A stretch of 64,000 bases of DNA from Hyphomonas sp. GTDB taxonomy: Bacteria > Pseudomonadota > Alphaproteobacteria > Caulobacterales > Hyphomonadaceae. Shown piece by piece: positions 8,297 through 17,570 of the stretch (position 1 is its first letter; each line of letters opens with the position of its first letter). Location: the NCBI RefSeq assembly GCF_022844445.1, contig NZ_JALHLS010000014.1:1-64000 (forward strand). Direction: 5' to 3'. Under the pieces are notes generated by a model. It was given only the letters and a program-made list of their open reading frames with translations. It did not search any database and was not told the DNA's origin. The position numbers and the translations under genes were made by a program.

Positions 8297-9299
8297 TGCG
8301 GCCAAGTCCTTCGAAAAGGTTGATAAGGTCAATCTCGTTCTCCGAAACGCGCCGGCCGATGGCGGCGCGCTCGACGCTCGGGTCGGCGCCGGTCTTGTAG
8401 GCGGAGTACATAGTCATGCACATCACGCCCCACTTCAGGCTCCCGAGGATTTCCCACCAGTCGATGTCTGCCGTCGTATACTTGGCCCCGCCAGCGGCCG
8501 CGTAAGCGTCCAGCATGTCTTCTAGGTCGCCGAAGCCACCGGCGCGCTTTTCACTGTGCCCGAAGCGCCAGGAATTGATGCACACCCACGCAATGTCCTC
8601 GCGCGGGTCGCCGATATGCGCAAGTTCCCAGTCCAGAACGGCGCCGAGGCCCTGCTCATTGACGATCAGGTTGCCGAGCCGGAAATCCCCGTGCACCAGC
8701 ACGGGACCGTCTGGTTTCGGGGCATTTTCTTTCAGCCAGGCAAAGGCGAGTTCCAGCACCGGACGGGGCATCTCGAAGCTGCGATAGATCGTTTCGTATT
8801 TCGCGATCTGGTCGGCGCCACTGCTGATTGGCAGGGCGGGCAGGCCTTCAAGGCGCACGGCGTGAATTCCGGCAAGCGCCTCGCCGCAATCTTTTGCAAG
8901 GCGGGCACGGGCAATCTTGTATTCTTCGTCCCGCAGGATCTTTCGTCCCAGCGTTTCGCCCGCAACCCGGCGCATGACAAAGGCTTCACCGAGCGCGCTG
9001 CCCGGCGGCGAGACGTGCAGCACTTCGGGCACGCGCACGCCGGATTTCGTCGTGGCGCTAAGCAGCGCAGCCTCCGTGGCGAGAGACACCGCTTCCGAGC
9101 TACGTGCCATTGCCACCCCCCCGGGCGCGCGGCGCAGGATCAGCGCATGCGTGTTCCCGGGCGCAGCTACATCAAATGACCAGGTTTCCTGGCTGGCTCC
9201 GCCCGACAGGCGTTTCAGACCCTCGACACGTGCGCCTGCGCCGAAATGCGCGGAGGCCCACTCATTCAGGGGCTTTTCGATCTCGATAACGTTTCCCAT
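8289..9299 (-). CDS. Phosphotransferase family protein (aminoglycoside-phosphotransferase/ACAD11-like kinase fold)
   Basis: A 336-residue protein with the kinase-like APH fold. The Gly-rich loop region is RLSGGASQETW; the catalytic loop is LVHGDFRLGNLIV (HGDxxxxN, catalytic Asp and metal Asn); the metal-binding Asp is in AVLDWELAHIGDP. This pattern is shared with the kinase domain of human ACAD10/11, which phosphorylates 4-hydroxyacyl-CoA compounds, so an acyl-CoA substrate is more likely than an antibiotic. I chose the ATG at 9299 (MGNVIEI), because an upstream extension of 43 codons looks like non-coding sequence. It overlaps the DUF6285 gene and leads a three-gene minus-strand unit divergent from the DUF502 gene. 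Confidence 0.85.
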   Translation of the reverse strand: MGNVIEIEKPLNEWASAHFGAGARVEGLKRLSGGASQETWSFDVAAPGNTHALILRRAPGGVAMARSSEAVSLATEAALLSATTKSGVRVPEVLHVSPPGSALGEAFVMRRVAGETLGRKILRDEEYKIARARLAKDCGEALAGIHAVRLEGLPALPISSGADQIAKYETIYRSFEMPRPVLELAFAWLKENAPKPDGPVLVHGDFRLGNLIVNEQGLGAVLDWELAHIGDPREDIAWVCINSWRFGHSEKRAGGFGDLEDMLDAYAAAGGAKYTTADIDWWEILGSLKWGVMCMTMYSAYKTGADPSVERAAIGRRVSENEIDLINLFEGLGRNA

Positions 9300-9376
9300 C
9301 TTCGCCACAATTACGCGGAAGAAGGCGCACGCCAAGCGGTAACGCTGAGGAAGGCGATTGTGCGGGAGTATCACCA

Positions 9377-10081
9377 ATGACTGACCGGCCCCAACCTGAC
9401 GATCCGCTCGGCGTGATCGTCCCGCCAACCAAGCAAGGCTTGTTCAGCTGGCTGCGCGAGCGCCTTGTCGCGGGCATGCTGATCGCGCTGCCGGTGGTGG
9501 CAACGTTCGTCATCCTGGAGTTCCTGATCAACCTGATCGACAGCCGGGTCGTGCCACTGATTCCCGCGGCCTTGCGGCCGGAAACATATCTCGACTATGC
9601 GGTGCCCGGCTTCGGCCTGCTGATCCTGCTGATTTTCCTCACCCTGCTGGGCGCCCTCGCGACAAACTTCCTTGGCAGCTACTTCGTCTCGCTGACGGAC
9701 CGGATCCTCACGCGCGTGCCAGTGGTGCGCTCGGTTTACTCCGTGTTCAAACAGATCCGGGACGTGTTCCAGAGCAACTCGGCAGGCCAGTACAAGGAAA
9801 TCGTCATGGTCGAGTATCCCAAGCAGGGGAGCTGGGCTGTGGGGTTTGTTGCGGGTCCTGCGAAGGAAGAACCGGCACACCGTCTCGGGCCGGATTTCCT
9901 CACGGTGTTCGTGCCGACCATCCCGAACCCGACTTCCGGCTTCCTGCTGTTCGTGAAGGAAGCGGATGTCATCCGACTCGAGATGACGATCGAGGAAGGT
10001 GCCAAGCTGATCCTCTCCGGCGGCCTCGTCTATCCGCCGTTTCCGCGTGTCAGCGACACCGGCGCAGCGGTGGGCAAATAA
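9377..10081 (+). CDS. DUF502 family membrane protein
   Basis: A 234-residue inner-membrane protein of the DUF502 family. It has two hydrophobic segments (about residues 31-55 and 73-95) and a soluble C-terminal domain containing VPVVRSVYSVFKQIRDVF and the conserved FVPTIPNPTSGFLLFV stretch. The biochemical role of the family is not established. It is divergent from the phosphotransferase gene across a 77-base gap and convergent with recG, whose stop lies 6 bases after its own. Confidence 0.9.
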   Translation: MTDRPQPDDPLGVIVPPTKQGLFSWLRERLVAGMLIALPVVATFVILEFLINLIDSRVVPLIPAALRPETYLDYAVPGFGLLILLIFLTLLGALATNFLGSYFVSLTDRILTRVPVVRSVYSVFKQIRDVFQSNSAGQYKEIVMVEYPKQGSWAVGFVAGPAKEEPAHRLGPDFLTVFVPTIPNPTSGFLLFVKEADVIRLEMTIEEGAKLILSGGLVYPPFPRVSDTGAAVGK

Positions 10082-10087
10082 GGAGTC

Positions 10088-12166
10088 TCAGGACTGAGGC
10101 TCGACATCTGTGTTGACGCGCGGCGTCAGCAGCTCCCGCGCAATACGCAGCGCGTTCGCGCGTGCGCCGGTCAGCTTCGGATCCGCGGCAATGACTGCTT
10201 CGGCATCCTTCGCGGCAATGTCCAGTAGCGCGGCGTGACGTGCTAGCTCCAGCACCCGATACTCCGTCGCGCCCGCCTGGCGTACGCCGAGCACATCCCC
10301 CGCACCGCGGAGGCGGAAGTCTGCCTCGGCAATCGCAAAACCATCTTCGGTGCGACGCAGCGTGTCGAGGCGTTCGCGGGCTGTCTCGCCAATGGGGGGG
10401 CGGTAGAGGAGGATACAGAAAGAGGGCTTGTCGCCACGGCCGACACGACCGCGCAACTGGTGCAGCTGAGCGAGGCCGAAACCTTCGGCGCGCTCGATGA
10501 CCATGATGGTGGCTTCCGGCACATCGACGCCGACTTCAATGACGGTGGTGGCGACGAGGACGCGCGTCCTGCCGGAGCGGAAGTCTTCCAGCGCCGTGTC
10601 TTTCTCGGATGGTTTCAGCCGGCCGTGCACCAGCCCGACCCGGACCCCCAACTCGTCTTGCAAGGCCGCATGGCGGGCAACGGCGGATGAATCGTCGTCA
10701 TCGACATCGACGCGTGGGCAGACCCAGAAGGCACGCTCCCCCCGTTTCAGGGCGCGCCCTATGGCCTCGATGATTTCCTCGATGCGAGTATCCGGGATGG
10801 CGCGCGTCTCGACTGGCTTCCGGCCCGGCGGCTTCTCGTCGAGGATCGAGACGTCGAGGTCGCCGTGAACGGCCTGCGCGAGGGTACGCGGGATCGGTGT
10901 AGCGCTCATCACCAGCATGTGCGGGCTTTCAGATTTGCCAATAAGGCGCATCCGGTCATTCACGCCAAAGCGGTGTTGCTCGTCCACGATGATCAGGCCA
11001 AGTTTGCGGAAGGAGACGGCCTCCTGGAACAGCGCATGCGTGCCCGCCACGATCTGGATCGTGCCATCGGCCAGCGCCATAAGCGTGCTTTCCTTTGCGC
11101 TGCCCCGGTCGCGGCCCGACAGCACGGCCACTCTGTAACCGAGCGGCGAGAGAAGCGTGTCCAGCGTGTCGAATTGTTGGCGCGCCAGCACTTCCGTCGG
11201 CGCCATGAACGCGGACTGGAAGCCGTTTGCCGCCGCTTCCACGGCCGCCATCGCGGCCACGAGCGTCTTGCCCGCTCCCACATCACCCTGCAGCAGGCGC
11301 CGCATCGGCGATCCACTGGCGAGGTCCCGGCGGATTTCTTCGCTGGCCCGCAGCTGCGCGCCAGTAGGCGTGTAGGGCAGCGCCTTGATGAACAGCGCCT
11401 CGGACTTCGGATCGGATCTGATGATCGGCGCCCGCCGTGCTTTCCGCGCAGCGCGCGCCAGCGAGAAAGCCGAGGCGCGGGCCACGGCTTCGTCATAGGC
11501 GAGGCGCTCGCGGGCGCGGGCGAATTCGTCTTCGTCATACCGCATGGGCGCGTGGAGGATCGCCAGTGATTCGGCGAACCCTGGCCAGCCGCGCTGGCGA
11601 ACGAGGTGCGGATCAGACCATTCCGGCAGGCCTTGCGGAACCGCTTTCAGGGCCTGAAGCACGAAAGTGTGAACCCGGCGGTTCGTCAGGCCGGCAGTCA
11701 GGGCATAGATCGGCTCGACTTCCGGCGGCGCCTCACCCTTGGCCGGGTCGACGACGAAATCCGGGTGGGTGATCTGACGCTCCCCTTTGTAATCCTCGAT
11801 CCGGCCGGATACGATCCGCGTGGCGCCCACGGGGAACTGCGACTTCAGCCAGCGCGGGTCCGCGCGGAAATAGGCCAGCGTCAGGAAGCCGGACTCGTCG
11901 CCAAGCTGAATCCGGTAGGGTGACTTGTCGTTGAACGGCGCGTGATGAACGACGACCTCGCCGCGCACAGTGGCGACCTCGCCGGGAACGGTCTTGTCAA
12001 ACTGTTCCCGGACCCGCCGGTCCAACCAGCGTTCCGGCAGATGGAGCAGGAGATCCCAGACCGTGTTGCCGCCGCAAAGGCGTTGCAAGATGGGCAGCAG
12101 TTTGGGCCCGACACCGCTCAGCGTGTCGAGGCTTGCAAACAGCGGAAAGAGTCGCTCATCGCGCAT
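10088..12166 (-). CDS. recG: ATP-dependent DNA helicase RecG
   Basis: A 692-residue branch-migrating helicase that remodels stalled replication forks and Holliday junctions. The N-terminal wedge/OB domain occupies roughly the first 250 residues. The superfamily 2 helicase motifs follow: Walker A LLQGDVGAGKTLVA, the DEQH box in IIVDEQHRFGV, SATPIPRTL, then LVHGRLKPSEK, ATTVIEVGVDVPEA and QLRGRVGR. The length matches the family. It is divergent from sdhE and mfd; clustering of recG, sdhE and mfd is common in alphaproteobacteria. Confidence 0.97.
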   Translation of the reverse strand: MRDERLFPLFASLDTLSGVGPKLLPILQRLCGGNTVWDLLLHLPERWLDRRVREQFDKTVPGEVATVRGEVVVHHAPFNDKSPYRIQLGDESGFLTLAYFRADPRWLKSQFPVGATRIVSGRIEDYKGERQITHPDFVVDPAKGEAPPEVEPIYALTAGLTNRRVHTFVLQALKAVPQGLPEWSDPHLVRQRGWPGFAESLAILHAPMRYDEDEFARARERLAYDEAVARASAFSLARAARKARRAPIIRSDPKSEALFIKALPYTPTGAQLRASEEIRRDLASGSPMRRLLQGDVGAGKTLVAAMAAVEAAANGFQSAFMAPTEVLARQQFDTLDTLLSPLGYRVAVLSGRDRGSAKESTLMALADGTIQIVAGTHALFQEAVSFRKLGLIIVDEQHRFGVNDRMRLIGKSESPHMLVMSATPIPRTLAQAVHGDLDVSILDEKPPGRKPVETRAIPDTRIEEIIEAIGRALKRGERAFWVCPRVDVDDDDSSAVARHAALQDELGVRVGLVHGRLKPSEKDTALEDFRSGRTRVLVATTVIEVGVDVPEATIMVIERAEGFGLAQLHQLRGRVGRGDKPSFCILLYRPPIGETARERLDTLRRTEDGFAIAEADFRLRGAGDVLGVRQAGATEYRVLELARHAALLDIAAKDAEAVIAADPKLTGARANALRIARELLTPRVNTDVEPQS

Positions 12167-12335
12167 GTTGGCAACAAGCTAGGCGCACCTGCGAAGCGGC
12201 ACAATCAGCTGCGCCCTTTCCTCGCCCGGATATAGGCATAAGATGCTCCCTGCGCCCGGGCTTTCCCCGTCCAGAAACCGTCTTACAAGCGGGCCGGCCG
12301 TCCAGACGAAACGAAACCTGTAAAAAGCCTTCTGC

Positions 12336-12602
12336 ATGACCGATGAAAACCGCCGCAAGATGCTGAAATTCCGGGCCTGGCGCCGTGGGTTTCGGGAGAT
12401 GGACCTGCTGATGGGAAGCTTCGCAGACGCGACCCTCGAATCGCTGAGCGGAGAAGGGCTTGATGAATTCGAGCGCCTGCTCGAGGTGCCAGATTGGGAA
12501 GTCTACGCCTGGCTCATCGGCCAGAAGCCCGTGCCGCTGAACCATTCAGGTCCGGTGCTGGACCAGCTCATCGCATTCCGCTACGCCGCGCAATCCGGCT
12601 GA
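12336..12602 (+). CDS. sdhE: Succinate dehydrogenase flavinylation factor SdhE
   Basis: An 88-residue small helical protein of the SdhE/Sdh5 family, which helps attach FAD covalently to the succinate dehydrogenase flavoprotein. The RGxxE signature region is seen as AWRRGFREMDLLMGSF near residues 14-29, followed by the FERLLEVPDWEVYAWL helix pair typical of the family. The start is the only in-frame ATG before that motif, with no strong ribosome binding site. mfd begins 22 bases downstream, so the two are probably co-transcribed. Confidence 0.93.
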   Translation: MTDENRRKMLKFRAWRRGFREMDLLMGSFADATLESLSGEGLDEFERLLEVPDWEVYAWLIGQKPVPLNHSGPVLDQLIAFRYAAQSG

Positions 12603-12624
12603 GGCCGGGTGAAAAGGTAGCCTG

Positions 12625-15600
12625 ATGACCCCCGCTGATTTCCTGAAATCACTAAGCGGCCCCGCCGCTTTTGCCGGTGCGCCTTTTGGCGCCGACGTGA
12701 TCACGTTCTGCGAGGCGCTGATGAAGCGCGGCGGCATCGGCGTATACGTTGCCCGCGACGACCGGATGGCGCAGGCGGCACGGCGCATGGCGCAGTTCGC
12801 AGCGCCGCGTCTGGAGCAGGGTGACCTGCCGGGCTGGGATGTGCTGCCCTATGACCGGATCAGCCCGACGCCGGCAACCGCCGCGCGCCGTTGTGCTGGC
12901 CTTGCCCGGATCGCCCGCTATGAAGCTTCGCAGGGTCCGCTGCTGGTGGTTACGACCGCCGGGTCGCTCGTGCAGCGCGTTCCGCCGATTGCGACGCTGC
13001 GCAAATCCTCCTTCGCCATCCGCAAGGGCCAGACGGTCAAAGCCGCTGACCTGACAGAGTATCTCTCCTTCAATGGCTACGTCCGGTCGAGCACGGTGCG
13101 CGAGCAGGGTGAGTATGCGATCCGGGGCGGCATCATCGACATCTTCCCGCCGACCGCGCTCGAACCTTACCGCCTGGATTTCTTCGGCGACGTGGTCGAG
13201 ACGCTCCGCACGTTCGACACCGAGACGCAGCGCTCAACCGGCGCTGCTGAAGGCGTGACCTTTGCGCCGGTCAGTGAGATCCTCTTCGACGACAAGGTGC
13301 TAAGCGGTTTCCGCGACCAGTTTCTCGAAACCTTCGGGCCTCCGTCCGGCGATCAGATGTACGAAGCGGCGCGGGCGTCTATCCGCCGGCAGGGCGTCGA
13401 GGCCTGGCTGCCGTTGTTCCATTCGCATCTCGACACGCTGTTCGACTATGTCGGCGAGAGCGGCTTGTGGGGTCTCAGCGCGCTGTCGACCGAAGCGGCA
13501 CACGAACGTCTGACGCAGGCGAGCGACTATCACATGGCACGCCTTGATGCCGGTGGAGGCGATGTTCGCGTCGCCAAGGTGTTGCCGCCAGAGCGGCTCT
13601 ACCTCAAGATCGATGAGCTGGACGCGCGTCTGTCGGAGCGGGCCGCTGTGCGCTTCAGCGCCAATGAACCGGCGGCGAACGCCTTTGACATGGGCGGCCG
13701 GCGCGGCCGGGATTTTGCGCCGGAGCGCATGCGCACGGACGTCAACATCTTCGAGACCGTGATCGCGCATGCCAAGGCATTGTATGCCAGCGGCAAGCCG
13801 GTGGTGTTCGCGGCCTGGTCGACAGGTTCGGCAGACCGGCTGATCAATGTGCTCGGCGATCACGGTCTCACCGGCCTTGCGCAGGTGCACACACTGGAAG
13901 CGGCCAAGAAGACCGATTTCACGGTCGCCGAAGTGCCGATCGAGGCCGGCTTCTCGCTGCCTGGCGTAGCGATGATTTCCGAAGCCGACGTCCTGGGCGA
14001 CCGTCTCGCTGCGCCCCGGCGCAAGCGCAAGACGGCAAGCTTCATCACTGACGCGACGGCGCTGACGGCGGGTGACCTCGTGGTGCACGTCGACCACGGC
14101 GTCGGGCGCTATGTGGGCCTGCGCACGCTGGAACTGACTGGTGCGCCGCATGACTGCCTGCAGTTGGAGTATGCCGGCGGCGACATGATCTTCCTGCCTG
14201 TCGAGAACATCGACCTGATCAGCCGCTATGGCTCCGAGGAATCCGAAAGCCAACTGGACCGCCTTGGCGGCGCCGGCTGGCAGACGCGCAAGGCGAAGGC
14301 GAAGAAGCGCATCCTCGAGATGGCCGCTGAACTGATGCAGATTGCTGCGGCGCGCGAACTGCGCCGGGCGGAGGCTCTGAATGCCGGGCAGGGGTTCTAC
14401 GAGGAGTTTGCGGCACGCTTCCCCTACGAGGAAACCGAGGACCAGCTCTCCGCCATCGAAGATGTTCTGGCGGACCTGTCATCCGGCAAACCGATGGACC
14501 GCCTTGTCTGCGGTGATGTGGGCTTCGGCAAGACCGAAGTCGCGCTGCGCGCCGCGTTCGTTGCGGCGATGAGCGGCAAGCAGGTGGCAGTAATTGCCCC
14601 AACGACGCTGCTGGCGCGCCAGCACTTCAAGACTTTCGAGGAACGCTTCGCCGGCTGGCCGTTAGCGGTGCGGCCGCTGTCGCGTTTCGTCAGTGCACGG
14701 GACGCCGCCGAAGTGCGCGCCGGTCTGGCCGACGGCAGCATCGACGTGGTGGTCGGCACGCATGCTCTGCTCACCAAGGAGATCGAGTTCAAGCGCCTCG
14801 GTATCATGATCGTGGACGAGGAGCAGCGCTTCGGGGTCAAACACAAGGAGCGGCTGAAGGAGCTGAAGTCCGATGTGCACGTGCTGACTTTGTCGGCGAC
14901 ACCGATCCCGCGCACGCTGCAGATGGCGCTGACGGGGATCCGCGACCTGTCGATCATTGCGACGCCGCCGGTCGACCGCCTGGCCGTGCGCACTTACATT
15001 ACCGAGGAAGATACCGTCACCCTGCGCGAAGCGCTGCTCCGGGAAAAATATCGCGGCGGACAGGCCTATTTCGTGGCGCCTCGCGTGCTCGATCTCGACA
15101 AGCTTGAGAACTTCATGCGCACAAACGTGCCTGAAGTGAGCTTCATCGTGGCACATGGTCAGATGGCGGCGGGCGAACTCGAAGACATCATGACCGCCTT
15201 CTATGACGGGAAGTATGACGTACTGCTGTCCACAACTATCGTCGAAAGCGGTATCGATATTCCGCGCGCCAACACGCTGATCATCCACCGGGCCGACATG
15301 TTCGGCCTGGCACAGCTCTACCAGCTGCGCGGACGTGTGGGCCGGTCGAAACTCCGTGCTTATGCCTACTTCACGACGCCGCGCGACAAGGTGATCACCG
15401 AAAGTGCCGAGAAGCGTCTGAAGGTGCTGCAGTCGCTCGATTCGCTGGGCGCAGGCTTCCAGCTGGCGAGCCATGACCTCGACATGCGCGGCGCAGGCAA
15501 CCTGCTGGGCGACCAGCAGTCCGGTCAGGTGAAGGAAGTCGGCGTCGAGCTTTACCAGTCGATGCTGGAAGATGCGGTAAAGGCGTTGAGGGCGGGCGCG

Positions 15601-16185
15601 AAGGATGAGGAAGATGTGGCGGACGACTGGTCGCCGCTGATCAACCTCGGCGTCGCCGTGCTGATCCCCGATGGCTATGTTGAAGACCTGAACGTGCGCC
15701 TGTCGCTGTACCGACGCCTGTCGGACATCACCACCGCGCAGGACCGCGAGAGCTTTGCTGCTGAACTCATTGACCGGTTCGGTCCGTTGCCGGATGAAAC
15801 GCGTCAGCTGCTGGATGTCATGGCAATCAAGGTTCAGTGCCGCACACTCGGGATTGCGAAGCTGGATGCCGGAGAGAAGGGAGCCGTTCTGACCTTCCGG
15901 CCGGATACGATCATGGATCCGCAGCGCCTGATGGAAATTGTCCGCTCGCGCCCGAACCAGCTGAAGCTTCGTCCGGATTCGAAGCTGGTCCATTCCGGCC
16001 TCGGCGGTCCGCCCGAGCGGCGCATCCCGTTGGTCAAGGCCTTCCTGAAGGAGCTTGAATCTTCTTGCGGTCTGGCCTCTGCCGAAGCCGCCGACGCAGT
16101 AGCCAAGATGGCGACTCGAAAGGCAACTGCACCGGAAGATAAGTGGGGCAAGAAGCTGTCGTCAGGCTTCCTGACGGACGACTAG
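12625..16185 (+). CDS. mfd: Transcription-repair coupling factor Mfd
   Basis: An 1186-residue DNA translocase that removes RNA polymerase stalled at DNA lesions and recruits UvrA. The N-terminal UvrB-like module contains RGGIIDIFPP. The RNA-polymerase-interacting module begins near GDLVVHVDHGVGRY. The helicase core carries Walker A CGDVGFGKTEVA, the DEEQ box IVDEEQRFGV, SATPIPRTLQMAL and QLRGRVGRS. The TRCF C-terminal domain is seen in VRLSLYRRLSDI and LIDRFGPLP. Full length for the family. It ends 1 base before the convergent PopA-like gene. Confidence 0.97.
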   Translation: MTPADFLKSLSGPAAFAGAPFGADVITFCEALMKRGGIGVYVARDDRMAQAARRMAQFAAPRLEQGDLPGWDVLPYDRISPTPATAARRCAGLARIARYEASQGPLLVVTTAGSLVQRVPPIATLRKSSFAIRKGQTVKAADLTEYLSFNGYVRSSTVREQGEYAIRGGIIDIFPPTALEPYRLDFFGDVVETLRTFDTETQRSTGAAEGVTFAPVSEILFDDKVLSGFRDQFLETFGPPSGDQMYEAARASIRRQGVEAWLPLFHSHLDTLFDYVGESGLWGLSALSTEAAHERLTQASDYHMARLDAGGGDVRVAKVLPPERLYLKIDELDARLSERAAVRFSANEPAANAFDMGGRRGRDFAPERMRTDVNIFETVIAHAKALYASGKPVVFAAWSTGSADRLINVLGDHGLTGLAQVHTLEAAKKTDFTVAEVPIEAGFSLPGVAMISEADVLGDRLAAPRRKRKTASFITDATALTAGDLVVHVDHGVGRYVGLRTLELTGAPHDCLQLEYAGGDMIFLPVENIDLISRYGSEESESQLDRLGGAGWQTRKAKAKKRILEMAAELMQIAAARELRRAEALNAGQGFYEEFAARFPYEETEDQLSAIEDVLADLSSGKPMDRLVCGDVGFGKTEVALRAAFVAAMSGKQVAVIAPTTLLARQHFKTFEERFAGWPLAVRPLSRFVSARDAAEVRAGLADGSIDVVVGTHALLTKEIEFKRLGIMIVDEEQRFGVKHKERLKELKSDVHVLTLSATPIPRTLQMALTGIRDLSIIATPPVDRLAVRTYITEEDTVTLREALLREKYRGGQAYFVAPRVLDLDKLENFMRTNVPEVSFIVAHGQMAAGELEDIMTAFYDGKYDVLLSTTIVESGIDIPRANTLIIHRADMFGLAQLYQLRGRVGRSKLRAYAYFTTPRDKVITESAEKRLKVLQSLDSLGAGFQLASHDLDMRGAGNLLGDQQSGQVKEVGVELYQSMLEDAVKALRAGAKDEEDVADDWSPLINLGVAVLIPDGYVEDLNVRLSLYRRLSDITTAQDRESFAAELIDRFGPLPDETRQLLDVMAIKVQCRTLGIAKLDAGEKGAVLTFRPDTIMDPQRLMEIVRSRPNQLKLRPDSKLVHSGLGGPPERRIPLVKAFLKELESSCGLASAEAADAVAKMATRKATAPEDKWGKKLSSGFLTDD

Positions 16186-16186
16186 G

Positions 16187-17452
16187 TCAGGCAGCGAGAC
16201 GCGGACGCAGCAAGGGTCCGCTGAGTGCGGCGCTGAGCAGGGTTTGGGCCGTGTGGTAGGCGCGCTTCTCGATGACGCGCCAGCCAAATCGGTTGCCTGA
16301 AAGCGGTGCGTGGTGCGCGGCGTGTTCGGAAATGCGGTCCGCCAGCCGCACGCCCCCGCGATAGGGCGTCGCCGGGAGGGTCACGGCAAAGTCACCGGGT
16401 GACAGAAGTGCCGGGCAATCGGTATCGCGGATCTGGGAGCGGATCACTTCCGCAAACTCCTGCTGCGCCGGAATGGAGATCGCCGCGCCCGGGTCCATCC
16501 GGAAGGTCAGCACACAGAAGGGTTCGGCGCGCTGAGTGGCCACTTCCATCTGCCGCGCGATATGCGCTTCCATGAAGCGCCGGCTGAACATGCCGGTTGT
16601 AAAGTCCATCAGGACCGAGGCGATGGCGGGCCGCGGCATGATCGGCGCAAAGGCGACGAGGCGGCGGCAGACCGTTTCGATCAGTGACACGATGTGGGCC
16701 ATCCGTCCGGTCGCATCGATGACTTCGGTCGCTAGCGAGATGACCGTGTTCTGGCGATCGTTCAGGTGAATGTCCGGATGCGTCAGAGCAATTACCGGCA
16801 TGGCGCCGAGGCCATTCTCCTCGGCAATCCAGCGGGCTGTGGCACTGTCGTCGCCGCGGAAGGAATCCAGATCGATCAGCGCCGCTGCAAACCTGTGTTC
16901 GCTCATGTAGCGACGGGCGGTGTCGCGACTGATGGCAGCGGTCAGGTCGATACCGCGCTGCTTGATCGGCCCCTGAAGCGACAGGTACAGCGGCGAGCCT
17001 TCGCCGATATAGAGGAGAGACGGGACTACATTCAGGTCTGCCTGCGGAATGCGGACGCCGAAAGAAGCGGCAGTATCGCGCCGGATTTCGGCTTCGCGCA
17101 GACGGCTGGACCGCCGGGCGAGGGCTGTGAGGCGGCTTTTAAGGCCGGAAAGGTCGCGGTCGCAGCGAAGGATCACGGTTTCGCCGGCCGAGGGCAGCTG
17201 TGAGTTAGACGTGTCGAGCAGCACGATCTGGCGGTGTGCCTGCACCATTGCGGCGCGGGACAATGCCTCAAGGACCGGCCGGGTTGCGGTCGCGATGTCG
17301 ATCAGAAGTGGATCGGGAGCGCTGAAATCGATGTGACGGGCGGCCGGATAAGGCCTGAGACCGCTGGCTTTCAGGCGCGAGAAGATCACTTCGGTCCGGG
17401 GGCTCTCCGACGCGATTTCGATGGGGGGATCGAGAAAGGAGAGATCGGACAT
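16187..17452 (-). CDS. PopA-like c-di-GMP effector candidate with degenerate GGDEF domain
   Basis: A 421-residue protein. The last ~165 residues follow the GGDEF fold, opening with DFTTGMFSRRFMEAHI, which mirrors the DxLTGLxNRR start of active cyclases. The active-site loop reads SPGDF (residues 351-355) instead of GGDEF, so diguanylate cyclase activity is unlikely. The inhibitory-site motif RxxD is intact at the expected spacing (R342-D345), which suggests it binds c-di-GMP. The first ~250 residues look like two receiver-like domains (for example AALIDLDSFRGDD). This REC-REC-degenerate GGDEF layout matches Caulobacter PopA, which links c-di-GMP to CtrA proteolysis. Start chosen at 17452 (MSDLSFL); orthology to PopA is inferred. 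Confidence 0.7.
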   Translation of the reverse strand: MSDLSFLDPPIEIASESPRTEVIFSRLKASGLRPYPAARHIDFSAPDPLLIDIATATRPVLEALSRAAMVQAHRQIVLLDTSNSQLPSAGETVILRCDRDLSGLKSRLTALARRSSRLREAEIRRDTAASFGVRIPQADLNVVPSLLYIGEGSPLYLSLQGPIKQRGIDLTAAISRDTARRYMSEHRFAAALIDLDSFRGDDSATARWIAEENGLGAMPVIALTHPDIHLNDRQNTVISLATEVIDATGRMAHIVSLIETVCRRLVAFAPIMPRPAIASVLMDFTTGMFSRRFMEAHIARQMEVATQRAEPFCVLTFRMDPGAAISIPAQQEFAEVIRSQIRDTDCPALLSPGDFAVTLPATPYRGGVRLADRISEHAAHHAPLSGNRFGWRVIEKRAYHTAQTLLSAALSGPLLRPRLAA

Positions 17453-17570
17453 GCAGAACGCGCCAAAACAGGTCCACCCGCGACGCGGCGGCACCCCTTC
17501 CTTTTGCGGCCCTGACACTTAAAGTTCGGCTAACTCAGCTACGAACACAGCAAGATTGGGAGGCAAAATC

